Of a stretch of 24,626 nt of DNA, positions 7,399-15,304 are shown piece by piece; the first letter of the stretch is position 1; the number at the start of each line of letters is the position of its first letter. The translations under genes and the position numbers were made by a program. The stretch spans positions 1 to 24,626 of the forward strand of contig CAYYWV010000034.1 in assembly GCA_964475385.1 (NCBI GenBank). Reading direction: 5' to 3'. The stretch is from CAYYWV01 sp964475385 (lineage in GTDB: Bacteria > Pseudomonadota > Alphaproteobacteria > JAAXGF01). Below the pieces are notes generated by a model. The model made no database searches. It was not told where the DNA came from and saw only the letters and a program-made list of their open reading frames with translations.

Positions 7399-7429
7399 TT
7401 GTTTTCGTTGTCTTTTGTTTTCGTTGTCT
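7399..7429. repeat. Tandem 15-mer repeat in the leader of the DUF2189 gene
   Basis: TTGTTTTCGTTGTCT occurs twice, at 7399-7413 and 7415-7429, identical in all 15 bases with a 16-base period. A decayed third copy (GTTGTCGTTTCCG) lies at 7386-7398. On the transcribed minus strand it is A-rich (AGACAACGAAAACAA). The base composition contrasts sharply with the GC-rich surroundings. Confidence 0.7.
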
Positions 7430-7431
7430 GT

Positions 7432-7450
7432 CGGCCGTCTTTACCGGCCG
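7432..7450 (-). other. Stem-loop between ccoS and the DUF2189 gene
   Basis: CGGCCG (7432-7437) pairs with CGGCCG (7445-7450) around a seven-base loop. On the minus strand it is followed by A-rich repeat sequence rather than a U-tract. It is therefore not a standard Rho-independent terminator, though it could mark the 3' end of the ccoGHIS message. Confidence 0.35.
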
Positions 7451-7494
7451 CCGCGCCCTGCTTCGCGGGCGGTGAGTCGTTCAGATGCCTGCGC

Positions 7495-7638
7495 TCAGTC
7501 CTCGTCGTCGAACAGAATCCGATAGGCGGCGCCGTCGAGATCGTCGAACTGCCCCGACCGCAACGCCCACAGGAAGCCGACGAGCCCGAGGAGCCCGAGG
7601 AACAGGGCGATGGGAATGAGATAGAGGAGCACGCTCAT
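7495..7638 (-). CDS. ccoS: cbb3 oxidase maturation protein CcoS
   Basis: A 47-residue membrane protein: MSVLLYLIPIALFLGLLGL at the N-terminus forms one transmembrane helix, followed by WALRSGQFDDLDGAAYRIL and an acidic end DDED. The W-x-[LV]-[RK]-[SN]-GQ-[FY]-DDL-[DE] signature is diagnostic of CcoS. CcoS is needed for correct cofactor loading of cbb3 oxidase and acts with CcoI in the cytoplasmic membrane. Its ATG overlaps the TGA of ccoI (ATGA, 7635-7638), the usual coupling in ccoGHIS operons. Confidence 0.95.
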   Translation of the reverse strand: MSVLLYLIPIALFLGLLGLVGFLWALRSGQFDDLDGAAYRILFDDED

Positions 7639-9818
7639 CGCCTTCCCTCCCGACCGAGTCTAAGCGCATTCAGCGTCACCACCAGCGACGACGCCGACAT
7701 GGAGACCGCAGCGATCAGCGGGGTCACCACGCCGAGCACCGCAAGCGGCACGGTGATCGCATTATACGCGAAAGCGAGCCCGAAGTTCTGCCGAACCAGC
7801 CGGTCGGCGCGGCGGGCGACGGCCAGGGCTTCGAGCACCGGGCGCAGGCGATCTCCTTGAAAGACGACGTCGGCGGCCGTCCGGCTTACGTCGGCGGCGC
7901 TCGCCGGCGACATCGAGGCCTGAGCGGCGGCGAGCGCGGGAGCGTCGTTGAGCCCGTCGCCGACCATCAGCACCTTGCGCCCCTCGTCGGCGAGCGCGGC
8001 AAGGCGGGCGCATTTTCCGGCCGGGGTCTCTTCGGCCGTCCAACAGTCGATCCCGACAGCCGCAGCCGCAGCCGCGACCGCAGGCGCGCGGTCGCCCGAG
8101 ATCAATGCGAGCCTGTAGCCAAAGCGCTTGAGCGCGGCGACGACCTCGGCCGCATCGGCGCGCAGCCGGTCGCGGAACGCGAAGCGGACCGGCGCGCGCC
8201 CCGGCCTGCGCAGCCAGAGCTCGGGCTCGGTGGCATGGTCCTCGCGGTCGATTCCGATCCACCGTCGACTGCCGAGCCGGATCTCGCCCGCCTCGCCATC
8301 GAGGCTGAGGCCCGAGCCCGGAATCTCGTGAACCCCGACGGCGGGCGCGACATCGGGCGCGGCGCGAACGAGCGCCCGGGCGAGCGGATGAGTCGAAGCG
8401 GCGGCGAGCGAAGCGGCGAGTCGCAAATCGTCGTCGGTGTAATCGCCGCCCGCAAGTTCGGGGCGGCCTTCGGTCAAGGTTCCGGTCTTGTCGAAGACGA
8501 CGGTGTCGACGCCCGCGATCCGTTCGAGCGCGGTCGCCGACTTGACCAGGATGCCGCGCCGCATCAGCCGCCCGCTCGCGATCACCTGAACGACCGGCAC
8601 CGCGAGCGCAAGCGCGCAAGGGCAGGTGATGATGAGAACCGCGATGGCGTTCATCAACGCCGTCTGCCAGCCCGCCCCCATGATCAGGAGCCAGCCGAGG
8701 AAGGTGGCCGCGGCGAGGCCGTGGACCGCCGGCACGTAGATGCGCGTGATCTTCTCGGCGAGCAGCACCTGCTTGGCGCGGCCCTGCTCGGCGGCCTCCA
8801 TAAGGCGCACGATCTCGGCGAGCAGGGTGTCCTCGCCCGAGGCGGTGACCTCGATGCGCACCGGGGCGGCGAGGTTCAGGGCGCCTGCGAACACGGTCTT
8901 CCCGGGGGCGACGGCCTGGGGCAGGCTCTCCCCGGTGATCAGGCTGGCGTCGATCTCGGTCTCGCCCTCGATCACCCGGCCGTCGACGCCTACCCGCTCG
9001 CCGGCGGCGACGAGGACGATCTCGCCGGGAACGACCGAATCGGGCCGGCGCGCCTGCGTTTTCCCATCAGAGCCGACCACCGTCACCGTGCTCGCGCCGA
9101 GGGCGAGCATATGCTCGGCCGCCGAACGCGCCCGTCCCCGAGCGCGGCTGTCCAGATAACGCCCGATGAGCAGGAAGAACAGAAGGGTGATCGCCGAATC
9201 GAAGTAGGCGTCGGTCGCCCCGTTGATGGTCTGCGCCAGGCTTGCGCCGGCGGCGAGCAGGACCGCGAGCGAGATCGGCACGTCCATGTTGGCGCGCCGC
9301 GCCGCGAGCGCCGCGAGCGCCGAGCGGAAGAAGGGGCGTCCCGCGTAAGCCACCGCCGGCAGCGCGATCAAGGCCGAGATCCAGTGCATCAGGTCGCGGG
9401 TCGCCGCTCCCATGCCCTGGCTTTCCCCGGCCCAGACCGAGATCGAGAGCAGCATCACATTAGCGGCGGCGAAGCCGGCGACCGCCATGGCGCGCAGGAG
9501 CTCGCGTTCGCGCCGCACGGTATCGGCGCCGAGTCGATCGGGATCGTAAGGCCGGGCGCCGTAACCGAGGCCGGTCAGCGTGGTCATCAGCGTCGCGGCG
9601 TCGGTCTCGCTCTCGCGCCAGGTCACGACCAGACGGCGGGTGGTGAAGTTGAGGCGCGCCGAGACCACGCCGGGAATGCGCCCGAGCGCGCTCTCGATTC
9701 GCTTGATGCAGTTGCCGCAATGAACGCCGTCGACCATCAGATGCAGGGTGGCGACGCCATCCTCGCCGTGCTTGACGAAGGGCTCGACGTCGGTCACCGC
9801 CTCGGCAGGCGTGGTCAT
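7635..9818 (-). CDS. ccoI: Copper-translocating P1B-type ATPase CcoI (FixI)
   Basis: A 727-residue P-type ATPase that moves copper across the inner membrane for the CuB site of cbb3 oxidase. In order: an N-terminal heavy-metal-associated domain with GVHCGNC (C34, C37), paired helices from about 105, the actuator motif TGES (295-298), the ion-site CPC (399-401) in a membrane helix, phosphorylated D443 in DKTGTLT, the class-specific HPLA motif near 485, and the hinge GDGLNDAPAL near 635. The start is ATG 9818, overlapping the ccoH stop (ATGA). Codons further upstream belong to ccoH in another frame. The position between ccoH and ccoS identifies it as CcoI rather than a general copper exporter. 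Confidence 0.96.
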   Translation of the reverse strand: MTTPAEAVTDVEPFVKHGEDGVATLHLMVDGVHCGNCIKRIESALGRIPGVVSARLNFTTRRLVVTWRESETDAATLMTTLTGLGYGARPYDPDRLGADTVRRERELLRAMAVAGFAAANVMLLSISVWAGESQGMGAATRDLMHWISALIALPAVAYAGRPFFRSALAALAARRANMDVPISLAVLLAAGASLAQTINGATDAYFDSAITLLFFLLIGRYLDSRARGRARSAAEHMLALGASTVTVVGSDGKTQARRPDSVVPGEIVLVAAGERVGVDGRVIEGETEIDASLITGESLPQAVAPGKTVFAGALNLAAPVRIEVTASGEDTLLAEIVRLMEAAEQGRAKQVLLAEKITRIYVPAVHGLAAATFLGWLLIMGAGWQTALMNAIAVLIITCPCALALAVPVVQVIASGRLMRRGILVKSATALERIAGVDTVVFDKTGTLTEGRPELAGGDYTDDDLRLAASLAAASTHPLARALVRAAPDVAPAVGVHEIPGSGLSLDGEAGEIRLGSRRWIGIDREDHATEPELWLRRPGRAPVRFAFRDRLRADAAEVVAALKRFGYRLALISGDRAPAVAAAAAAVGIDCWTAEETPAGKCARLAALADEGRKVLMVGDGLNDAPALAAAQASMSPASAADVSRTAADVVFQGDRLRPVLEALAVARRADRLVRQNFGLAFAYNAITVPLAVLGVVTPLIAAVSMSASSLVVTLNALRLGREGRR

Positions 9819-10315
9819 TGCGGAACTTCGATTCGGGTTACGGCGATCACGTCGTCGCCATCCTTGCGGGCGCGCGCTCTCACCTCCCACTGACCGGGGA
9901 GCGGGAATGCGACCTCGGCCTCATACCGGCCGGCGTCGGCGGCTGGCGCAAGCGTGACGGTCTGATCGTAGCCTTCATGAGTGGGTCGAACCAGCCGCGC
10001 CGTGAGCGCGGCCCCCGAAAGGGGCGCGCCCGTACGATCGACGAGGGTCGCGCGCAACTGGCCCCGCAACGTTCCCTCCGAAGCGAACCGGATCTCGAGC
10101 CGCCAGCCCAGCGCTTCGTGCGCCTTGGCGTCGGCGAGCACTCGATTATAAGCGATGCCCCGGCGATAGGCGTCTTCGGTCGAGATCCCGGTCCAGCTCG
10201 AAAAAGCGAGATACACCATCGCCCCGTTAGCCGCGAAGACCGCGATGAAGAATCCGACGAAGGCCCAGGGAATCCACGACCGCGGCGGGCGGGCCGGCGG
10301 TGATGGCGCGCTCAT
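9815..10315 (-). CDS. ccoH: FixH-family protein CcoH
   Basis: A 166-residue membrane-anchored protein. A single transmembrane helix spans about 15-38 (WIPWAFVGFFIAVFAANGAM). A periplasmic beta-rich FixH domain follows, with AYRRGIAYNRVLADA at 49-63, a segment typical of the family, and a GQWEVRARARKDGDD stretch near the end. CcoH contacts cbb3 oxidase and is needed for its assembly or stability. ATG 10315 overlaps the TGA of ccoG (ATGA), and its own TGA overlaps the ATG of ccoI, so ccoG-H-I-S is a tightly coupled operon. Confidence 0.93.
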   Translation of the reverse strand: MSAPSPPARPPRSWIPWAFVGFFIAVFAANGAMVYLAFSSWTGISTEDAYRRGIAYNRVLADAKAHEALGWRLEIRFASEGTLRGQLRATLVDRTGAPLSGAALTARLVRPTHEGYDQTVTLAPAADAGRYEAEVAFPLPGQWEVRARARKDGDDVIAVTRIEVPQ

Positions 10316-11781
10316 GGCTCCGGCCCCCGGAAAACGGTCTGGTAGGTCGCGGTCTCGCCGGTCGTGTGGTCCGTCAGCACGAAGGTGAGCGGCATCTGCT
10401 CGTCGACCACATCGGCGCGGGGAACGCGGACATAAATGCGATAGCTCGCCACCGTATCGGGCTTGACCGCGAACCGGACCCGCCGGGTCGACGCCCCTTC
10501 GACGCCGATCACCTTCATGGTCGCCGAATCGATCCCTGTCAGCGCGAGCGTAAAGTCGCGGCCGCGCTGGGTCATGTTGAGGATCTTGAAGGTGTAGCCG
10601 TTGCGGATGCTGCCGTCGGAGAGAGTCACGAAAAGCGGGCTGCGGTCGCGCAGGACGTTGATCTCGAGCGAGGGCCGGAAGGCCACCCCCCAGAGCAGCG
10701 CGCCGGCGGCGATGATCAGAAGAAGCGCATAGACGATGGTGCGCGGCCGCGCCAGGCGGTAGCGCGGCGGCTTTCCTTCCGCGCGCAGCTTCTGGTTCGC
10801 TTCGGTGTCGTAGGTGATCAGACCGCGCGGCAGGCCGAGCTTGTCCATCACCCCGTTGCAGGCGTCGATGCAAAGCGCGCAACCGATGCACTCGAGCTGC
10901 TGGCCGTCGCGAATGTCGATCCCCATCGGGCAGACCGCCACGCACTGGTTGCAGTCGATGCAGTGTCCGCGCCCCTCCCAGGATTGCCCTTTCTTGTGGG
11001 GGCCGCGAGGCTCGCCCCGCCACGCCTGGTAGGTGACGATCAGCGTCTCCTCGTCGAACATCGCCCCTTGGAAGCGCGCATAAGGGCACATGTAAATGCA
11101 GACCTGCTCGCGCGCCCAGCCGGCGAGCAGGTAGGTGGACGCCGTGAACAGCCCGACGAAGAAGTAGACGGTCTGCGAAGCCTGGAGGGTGAAGATCTCG
11201 CGCACCACCGTGGGCGCGTCGTTGAAGTACATGATCCAAGCGCCGCCGGTGAGGAAGGCGATCACCAGCCAGATCGCGTGCTTGGCGGTCTTGCGCGCCG
11301 CCTTGCCCAGGCTCATCGGCTTGCGGTCGAGCTTGATGCGCGCGTTGCGGTCGCCTTCGATCAGACGCTCGACCCACATGAAGAGGTCGGTCCACACGGT
11401 CTGCGGACAGGCGTAGCCGCACCACACGCGCCCGACCAGCGCGGTGGCGAAGAACAACCCGATCGCGGCGAGAACTAGAAGGCCGACCAGGAAGTAGACC
11501 TCTTGCGGCCAGATCTCGATGAAGAAGAAATAGGCCCGCCGGTTGGGCATGTCGACCAGCACCGCCTGATCGGGCACGCCGACCCCTCGGTCCCAGCGAA
11601 CCCAGGGCAGGAGATAGTAGATCCCGAGCAGCGCGACGAGCGCGACCCACTTGACGCGTCGGAAGACGCCGCTGACCCGCTTGGGATAGATCGGAACCCG
11701 AGGCGCATACAAAGGCCGCTTGCCGCCGGCCTTGCTCGAGACCGCGTCTTCGACCGGGATCGCCTCGTTCATGCGGTTCAC
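10312..11781 (-). CDS. ccoG: cbb3 oxidase accessory ferredoxin-like protein CcoG (FixG/RdxA)
   Basis: A 489-residue polytopic membrane protein with two [4Fe-4S] motifs. Ligands are C274, C277, C280 and C284, then C298, C301, C304 and C308. CGYACPQT (121-128) and CIYMCPY (228-234) lie at the ends of membrane segments. About five hydrophobic helices occur before the clusters and one at about 350-366. The C-terminus forms an Ig-like periplasmic domain. CcoG reduces copper for delivery to cbb3 oxidase, as shown in Rhodobacter. Start is GTG 11781; an ATG three codons later is an equal alternative because neither has a strong ribosome-binding site. It lies 46 bases after ccoP. Confidence 0.96.
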   Translation of the reverse strand: MNRMNEAIPVEDAVSSKAGGKRPLYAPRVPIYPKRVSGVFRRVKWVALVALLGIYYLLPWVRWDRGVGVPDQAVLVDMPNRRAYFFFIEIWPQEVYFLVGLLVLAAIGLFFATALVGRVWCGYACPQTVWTDLFMWVERLIEGDRNARIKLDRKPMSLGKAARKTAKHAIWLVIAFLTGGAWIMYFNDAPTVVREIFTLQASQTVYFFVGLFTASTYLLAGWAREQVCIYMCPYARFQGAMFDEETLIVTYQAWRGEPRGPHKKGQSWEGRGHCIDCNQCVAVCPMGIDIRDGQQLECIGCALCIDACNGVMDKLGLPRGLITYDTEANQKLRAEGKPPRYRLARPRTIVYALLLIIAAGALLWGVAFRPSLEINVLRDRSPLFVTLSDGSIRNGYTFKILNMTQRGRDFTLALTGIDSATMKVIGVEGASTRRVRFAVKPDTVASYRIYVRVPRADVVDEQMPLTFVLTDHTTGETATYQTVFRGPEP

Positions 11782-11827
11782 GTCACACGCTCATCGCGAT
11801 TGCCTGTCCGCGATCCCGCCTCCTCCG

Positions 11828-12685
11828 TTATTCGCCGCCGCCTAATCCATGAACGTAGACGGTGACCATCTTGATGGTCGTATCGTCGAGCCGGTTGACC
11901 CAGGCCGGCATCACGCCGCGTCGAGCGTTGGTAATGGTCTCGACCACCGTCTTCTTATCGCCGCCGTAAAGCCAGATCCCATCGTTCAGGCGCGGCGCGC
12001 CGACCTCGCGGCCGCCTTCGCCCTTTTCGCCGTGGCAAGCGGCGCAGTTCTCGGCGAAGAGATCGGCGCCGCGCGCGATCGGCTTGCCGCTCGACAGCGA
12101 GAGCACATAGTCGGCGACCGCGTCGATCTCCTCGGGCGAAAGGATCTCGTCGGCGCCGAAACGCGGCATGTCGGAGACGCGCGTTTCCTCGTTGTCGGCG
12201 CGGACACCATACCGAACAGTCGTGTAAATTGTCTCAAGATCGCCGCCCCACAACCAGTCGTCGTCGGCGAGGTTGGGGTAACCCTTGGCCCCGGCCCCGC
12301 CCGCGCCGTGGCAGGGCGCGCAGTTGTCGGCGAAAGCGGCGCGCCCGCCGGCGAGCGCGAAGTTGAGAAGATCGGGGTCGGCCTGGATCTGGTCCAGGCT
12401 CGCCGCCTCGATCCGATCGTAATAGACCTTCTTCGCAGCGCGCGCCTCGTCGAGACGGTCCTGGAGCTCGGCGCGCATCGACCAGCCGAGAAGGCCTTTG
12501 GTGTAGCCCGTGAGCGACGGCCAGGCCGGATACAGCACCCAGTAGCCGAACGCCCAGACGATCGTGGCTATGAACACGTAGACCCACCACCTGGGCAAAG
12601 GCGTGTTGAGCTCTTTGATCCCGTCCCACTCGTGGCCGGTTGTTTCGGTCCCGCTGATGGCGTCCTTTTCGATCTTGGTCGGCAT
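11828..12685 (-). CDS. ccoP: cbb3-type cytochrome c oxidase subunit III (dihaem CcoP)
   Basis: A 285-residue dihaem cytochrome c that passes electrons from c-type donors into the oxidase. One membrane helix spans about 33-53 (WWVYVFIATIVWAFGYWVLY). Two periplasmic haem domains follow, with CAPCH (122-126) and CAACH (214-218). Axial methionine candidates are M173 and M259. The start is ATG 12685, giving MPTKIEKDA; an in-frame start 15 codons earlier would overlap ccoQ. The gap to ccoQ is one base. Length and order are standard for ccoNOQP. Confidence 0.97.
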   Translation of the reverse strand: MPTKIEKDAISGTETTGHEWDGIKELNTPLPRWWVYVFIATIVWAFGYWVLYPAWPSLTGYTKGLLGWSMRAELQDRLDEARAAKKVYYDRIEAASLDQIQADPDLLNFALAGGRAAFADNCAPCHGAGGAGAKGYPNLADDDWLWGGDLETIYTTVRYGVRADNEETRVSDMPRFGADEILSPEEIDAVADYVLSLSSGKPIARGADLFAENCAACHGEKGEGGREVGAPRLNDGIWLYGGDKKTVVETITNARRGVMPAWVNRLDDTTIKMVTVYVHGLGGGE

Positions 12686-12686
12686 C

Positions 12687-12851
12687 TCAGGCCTCCGAAT
12701 CCGGTTCGTCGTCGAGCGGGATACGCCCATAAGCGTTGAGCTTGCTCTTGCGGCCAGGCCAGAACGCCCAAGCCACGATGCCGAGGAACAGGAGCATCAT
12801 CCACACGACCCACAGCGAGCGGGCTGCATGGGAAAGGCTTTCGAGAGTCAT
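12687..12851 (-). CDS. ccoQ: cbb3-type cytochrome c oxidase subunit IV (CcoQ)
   Basis: A 54-residue single-span membrane protein. The helix spans about residues 12-31 (SLWVVWMMLLFLGIVAWAFW). It is followed by the family tail WPGRKSKLNAYGRIPLDDE, with K/R-x-x-Y/F before an acidic end. CcoQ stabilises the CcoP-CcoNO association and the active complex. ATG 12851 lies nine bases after the ccoO stop, and the gene ends one base before the ccoP start codon. Confidence 0.95.
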   Translation of the reverse strand: MTLESLSHAARSLWVVWMMLLFLGIVAWAFWPGRKSKLNAYGRIPLDDEPDSEA

Positions 12852-12860
12852 CGCGCCCCT

Positions 12861-13586
12861 CTACTGCTGCAAGTCTTCGAGCTCATAGGCCGAGAAATCG
12901 ACCATCGTGCCGAGCACCTGAAGATAGGCGATCAGCGCGTCCATCTCGGTGAGCCGCGTGGGATCGCCGTCGAAATCGCCGACCGCGGCGCCCGGATAGC
13001 GGGCGAGCAGCTCTTCGGTGTCGGCCTCGGGATCGGCCTGGGCCTCGAGATCGGCCTTGGCGTTGGCGATCATCTCGTCCGAATAAGGAACGCCGACGGT
13101 GCGGTTGGCCTCGAGCCGGGCGGCGATGTCCGCGTAGTCGAGATCCTTCTTGGCCAGAAAGGCGTAGGGCGGCATCACGCTCTCGGGCACCACGCTGCGC
13201 GGGTCGGCGAGATGGGCGGCGTGCCAGGCGTTCGAATACTTGCGCCCGACTCGCGCGAGGTCGGGACCGGTCCGCTTCGAGCCCCACTGGAAAGGATGGT
13301 CGTACATGCTCTCGGCGGCGAGGCTGTAATGGCCGTAGCGTTCGACCTCGTCGCGGAAGGGCCGGATCATCTGGCTGTGGCAGACGTAGCAGCCTTCGCG
13401 GATGTAGATATCGCGGCCGGCGAGCTCGAGCGGCGAGTACGGACGCACGCCTTTGACGCGCTCGATGGTCGATTCGATCGTGAACAGCGGCACGATCTCG
13501 ACCAGACCGCCGATGGAGATCGTGACCAGAATGAGCACCGCAAGCAGCAGGAAGTTGCGCTCGATGGTCGCGTGACGGATGAACAT
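12861..13586 (-). CDS. ccoO: cbb3-type cytochrome c oxidase subunit II (CcoO)
   Basis: A 241-residue membrane-anchored monohaem cytochrome c. The N-terminal helix spans about 10-34. The haem motif CYVCH (66-70) sits in the diagnostic EGCYVCHSQMIRPFRDE. Downstream are RYGHYSLAAESMYDHPFQWGSKR (described here in two parts: YGHYS near 84 and MYDHPFQWGSKRTGPDL near 93-109) and MPPY near 138, containing the probable axial methionine. It is complete and of normal length. ATG 13586 has GGGGAGG upstream, 12 bases after the ccoN stop. Confidence 0.97.
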   Translation of the reverse strand: MFIRHATIERNFLLLAVLILVTISIGGLVEIVPLFTIESTIERVKGVRPYSPLELAGRDIYIREGCYVCHSQMIRPFRDEVERYGHYSLAAESMYDHPFQWGSKRTGPDLARVGRKYSNAWHAAHLADPRSVVPESVMPPYAFLAKKDLDYADIAARLEANRTVGVPYSDEMIANAKADLEAQADPEADTEELLARYPGAAVGDFDGDPTRLTEMDALIAYLQVLGTMVDFSAYELEDLQQ

Positions 13587-13598
13587 GGCCCGCCTCCC

Positions 13599-15068
13599 CT
13601 AGCCCGCGACCCTGGCCGCGGCGGCCACCGCCTCGGCCTCGGCGGAGACGTCGCCGCGCGCCGTCCGCCACAGGTTGTAGACCATCACCAGCGCGCCGAT
13701 CAGGAACAGCACGCCGCCGAAGGCGCGAATCACATAGAAGGGATGCATGGCCTCGACGGTCTCGACGAAGGAGAACTGAAGGAAGCCGAGGGAATCATAG
13801 GCCCGCCACATAAGCCCCTGCATGATCCCCGAAACCCACATCGCGGTAATGTAAAAGACGATCCCGATGGTCGCGATCCAGTAGTGCACGGCCACCAGGC
13901 GGGTCGAGTACAGGCGCTCGCGCTTCCACAGCCGAGGCACCAGGAAGTACATGGCCCCGAAGGACACGAAGGCGACCCAGCCGAGCGCGCCCGAATGGAC
14001 GTGGCCGATGGTCCAGTCTGTGTAGTGGCTGAGCGCGTTGACCGGCTTGATCGACATCACCGGGCCTTCGAAGGTGCTCATCCCGTAGAACGCGACCGAG
14101 GTGACCAGGAAGCGCAGGATCGGGTCGGTGCGCAGCTTGTCCCAGGCCCCCGACAACGTCATGATTCCGTTGATCATGCCGCCCCAGGACGGCATCCACA
14201 GCATGACCGAAAACGTCATGCCTAGGGTCTGCGCCCAGTCGGGAAGCGCGGTGTAGTGGAGGTGGTGCGGCCCGGCCCAGATGTAGAGAAAGATCAGCGC
14301 CCAGAAGTGAACGATCGACAACCGATAGGAGTAGACCGGCCGCTGGGCCTGTTTGGGAATGAAGTAGTACATGATGCCGAGAAAGCCGGCGGTGAGGAAG
14401 AAGCCGACCGCGTTGTGCCCGTACCACCACTGGATCAGGGCGTCCTGCACGCCTGCGAACAATGAGTAGCTCTTGGTCCCGAAGAACGAGACCGGCACCG
14501 CCAGGTTGTTGCCGATGTGGAGAACGGCGATCGTGATGATGAAGGCGAGATAGAACCAATTGGCGACGTAGATGTGCGGCTCCTTGCGCCGGATCAGGGT
14601 GCCCGAGAAGACCACCAGATAGACGACCCAGACGATCGTGAGCCAGATGTCCGTGTACCACTCGGGCTCGGCGTACTCGCGGCTCTGGGTGATGCCCATC
14701 ACGTAGCCCGACGCGGCGAGCACGATGAAGAGCTGATAGCCCCAGAACAAGAACTTCGCCAGCCCCGGCCCGCCGAACAGCGTCGTTCGACATGTCCGCT
14801 GGACGACATAAAGCGAAGTCGCCAGCAACGCGTTACCGCCGAAGGCGAAGATGACCGCCGAGGTATGCACCGGGCGCAACCGCCCGAAGGTGGTCCATTC
14901 GAGTCCCAGGTTCAGCGCCGGATAGGCGAGCTGGAACGCGATGAAAACGCCGACCAGAAAACCGACGATTCCCCAGAAGATCGTTGCGATGACGAAGAGG
15001 CGGACGACCTCTTCGTTATACGGTTCGGCGCGACCGCTTGCGGCTGCGGTCGGATTAACCTCCGTCAC
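13599..15068 (-). CDS. ccoN: cbb3-type cytochrome c oxidase subunit I (CcoN)
   Basis: The 489-residue catalytic subunit of the high-affinity terminal oxidase, with about 12 transmembrane helices. It reduces O2 at the haem b3-CuB centre and pumps protons. Conserved histidines are visible in RPVHTSAVIFAFGGN (about 63-77, low-spin haem), WWYGHNAVGFF (CuB ligand), WAGPHHLHYTALP (CuB pair) and GHVHSGALGW (haem ligands). Translation starts at GTG 15068 with GGGAGG six bases upstream. It leads ccoNOQP and is preceded by a class II FNR-type promoter, so expression should rise at low oxygen. No residue expected for function appears missing. Confidence 0.98.
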   Translation of the reverse strand: MTEVNPTAAASGRAEPYNEEVVRLFVIATIFWGIVGFLVGVFIAFQLAYPALNLGLEWTTFGRLRPVHTSAVIFAFGGNALLATSLYVVQRTCRTTLFGGPGLAKFLFWGYQLFIVLAASGYVMGITQSREYAEPEWYTDIWLTIVWVVYLVVFSGTLIRRKEPHIYVANWFYLAFIITIAVLHIGNNLAVPVSFFGTKSYSLFAGVQDALIQWWYGHNAVGFFLTAGFLGIMYYFIPKQAQRPVYSYRLSIVHFWALIFLYIWAGPHHLHYTALPDWAQTLGMTFSVMLWMPSWGGMINGIMTLSGAWDKLRTDPILRFLVTSVAFYGMSTFEGPVMSIKPVNALSHYTDWTIGHVHSGALGWVAFVSFGAMYFLVPRLWKRERLYSTRLVAVHYWIATIGIVFYITAMWVSGIMQGLMWRAYDSLGFLQFSFVETVEAMHPFYVIRAFGGVLFLIGALVMVYNLWRTARGDVSAEAEAVAAAARVAG

Positions 15069-15144
15069 TCTCGCCTCCCGGTTGATGGATCATTGAAGCC
15101 AGCATCGAGCCGCCGTTGGTCGCGCGCCCGACCGGGTGCTCGGG

Positions 15145-15186
15145 ATTATGGCTGCGCCAAATACGACGATCCTTGACCTAGGTCAA
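15145..15186 (-). promoter_or_regulatory. FNR/FixK-dependent class II promoter of ccoNOQP
   Basis: A perfect palindrome TTGACCTAGGTCAA (15173-15186) fits the FNR/FixK consensus TTGAY-N4-RTCAA in every defined position. On the minus strand a -10 element CATAAT (15150-15145) follows, with 32 bases between the two centres. That puts the box at -41.5 from the predicted start near 15138, the spacing of class II activation. The leader is about 70 bases. There is no good -35 hexamer, as expected for an activator-dependent promoter. Confidence 0.85.
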
Positions 15187-15213
15187 GGGGGCGAGGTCAA
15201 TATGCATTTCTAA

Positions 15214-15227
15214 TTGCGTTAGATCAA
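15214..15227. promoter_or_regulatory. Second, degenerate FNR-like box upstream of ccoN
   Basis: TTGCGTTAGATCAA matches TTGAT-N4-ATCAA in 8 of 10 defined positions, with one half-site intact. Its centre is 41 bases upstream of the main box, about four helical turns, at roughly -82.5. In E. coli, paired FNR sites of this kind can modulate or repress. Confidence 0.45.
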
Positions 15228-15237
15228 GTTCCTGTTA

Positions 15238-15252
15238 TGAAAATGATAATCA
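15238..15252. promoter_or_regulatory. Fur-box-like sequence upstream of ccoN
   Basis: TGAAAATGATAATCA matches the 7-1-7 Fur consensus TGATAAT-N-ATTATCA in 12 of 14 positions. It lies at about -107 from the predicted ccoN start and just past the 3' end of the small minus-strand gene, in an AT-rich patch. Iron control of the oxidase is plausible, but Alphaproteobacteria often use other iron regulators (Irr, RirA, Mur), so this is tentative. Confidence 0.35.
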
Positions 15253-15304
15253 GGATGATTCCAAACCAATGAACGGCGCCCCTCAGAAAAATGTAGAAAC
15301 GTCT

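Noticed and set aside
7857..9893. Long plus-strand open frame (about 678 codons) opposite ccoI
   Set aside because: It is antisense to a complete CcoI with all ATPase motifs. High GC content creates long spurious frames; the translation is Arg/Asp/Gly-rich with no domain.
9815..11650. Apparent 611-codon fusion of a ccoG-strand frame with ccoH
   Set aside because: The upstream part is an off-frame reading of ccoG. The real ccoH begins at the ATGA overlap at 10315.
12603..14225. Long plus-strand open frame opposite ccoQ, ccoO and ccoN
   Set aside because: It runs antisense through three certain oxidase genes and has a low-complexity, His/Asp/Arg-rich composition typical of GC shadows.
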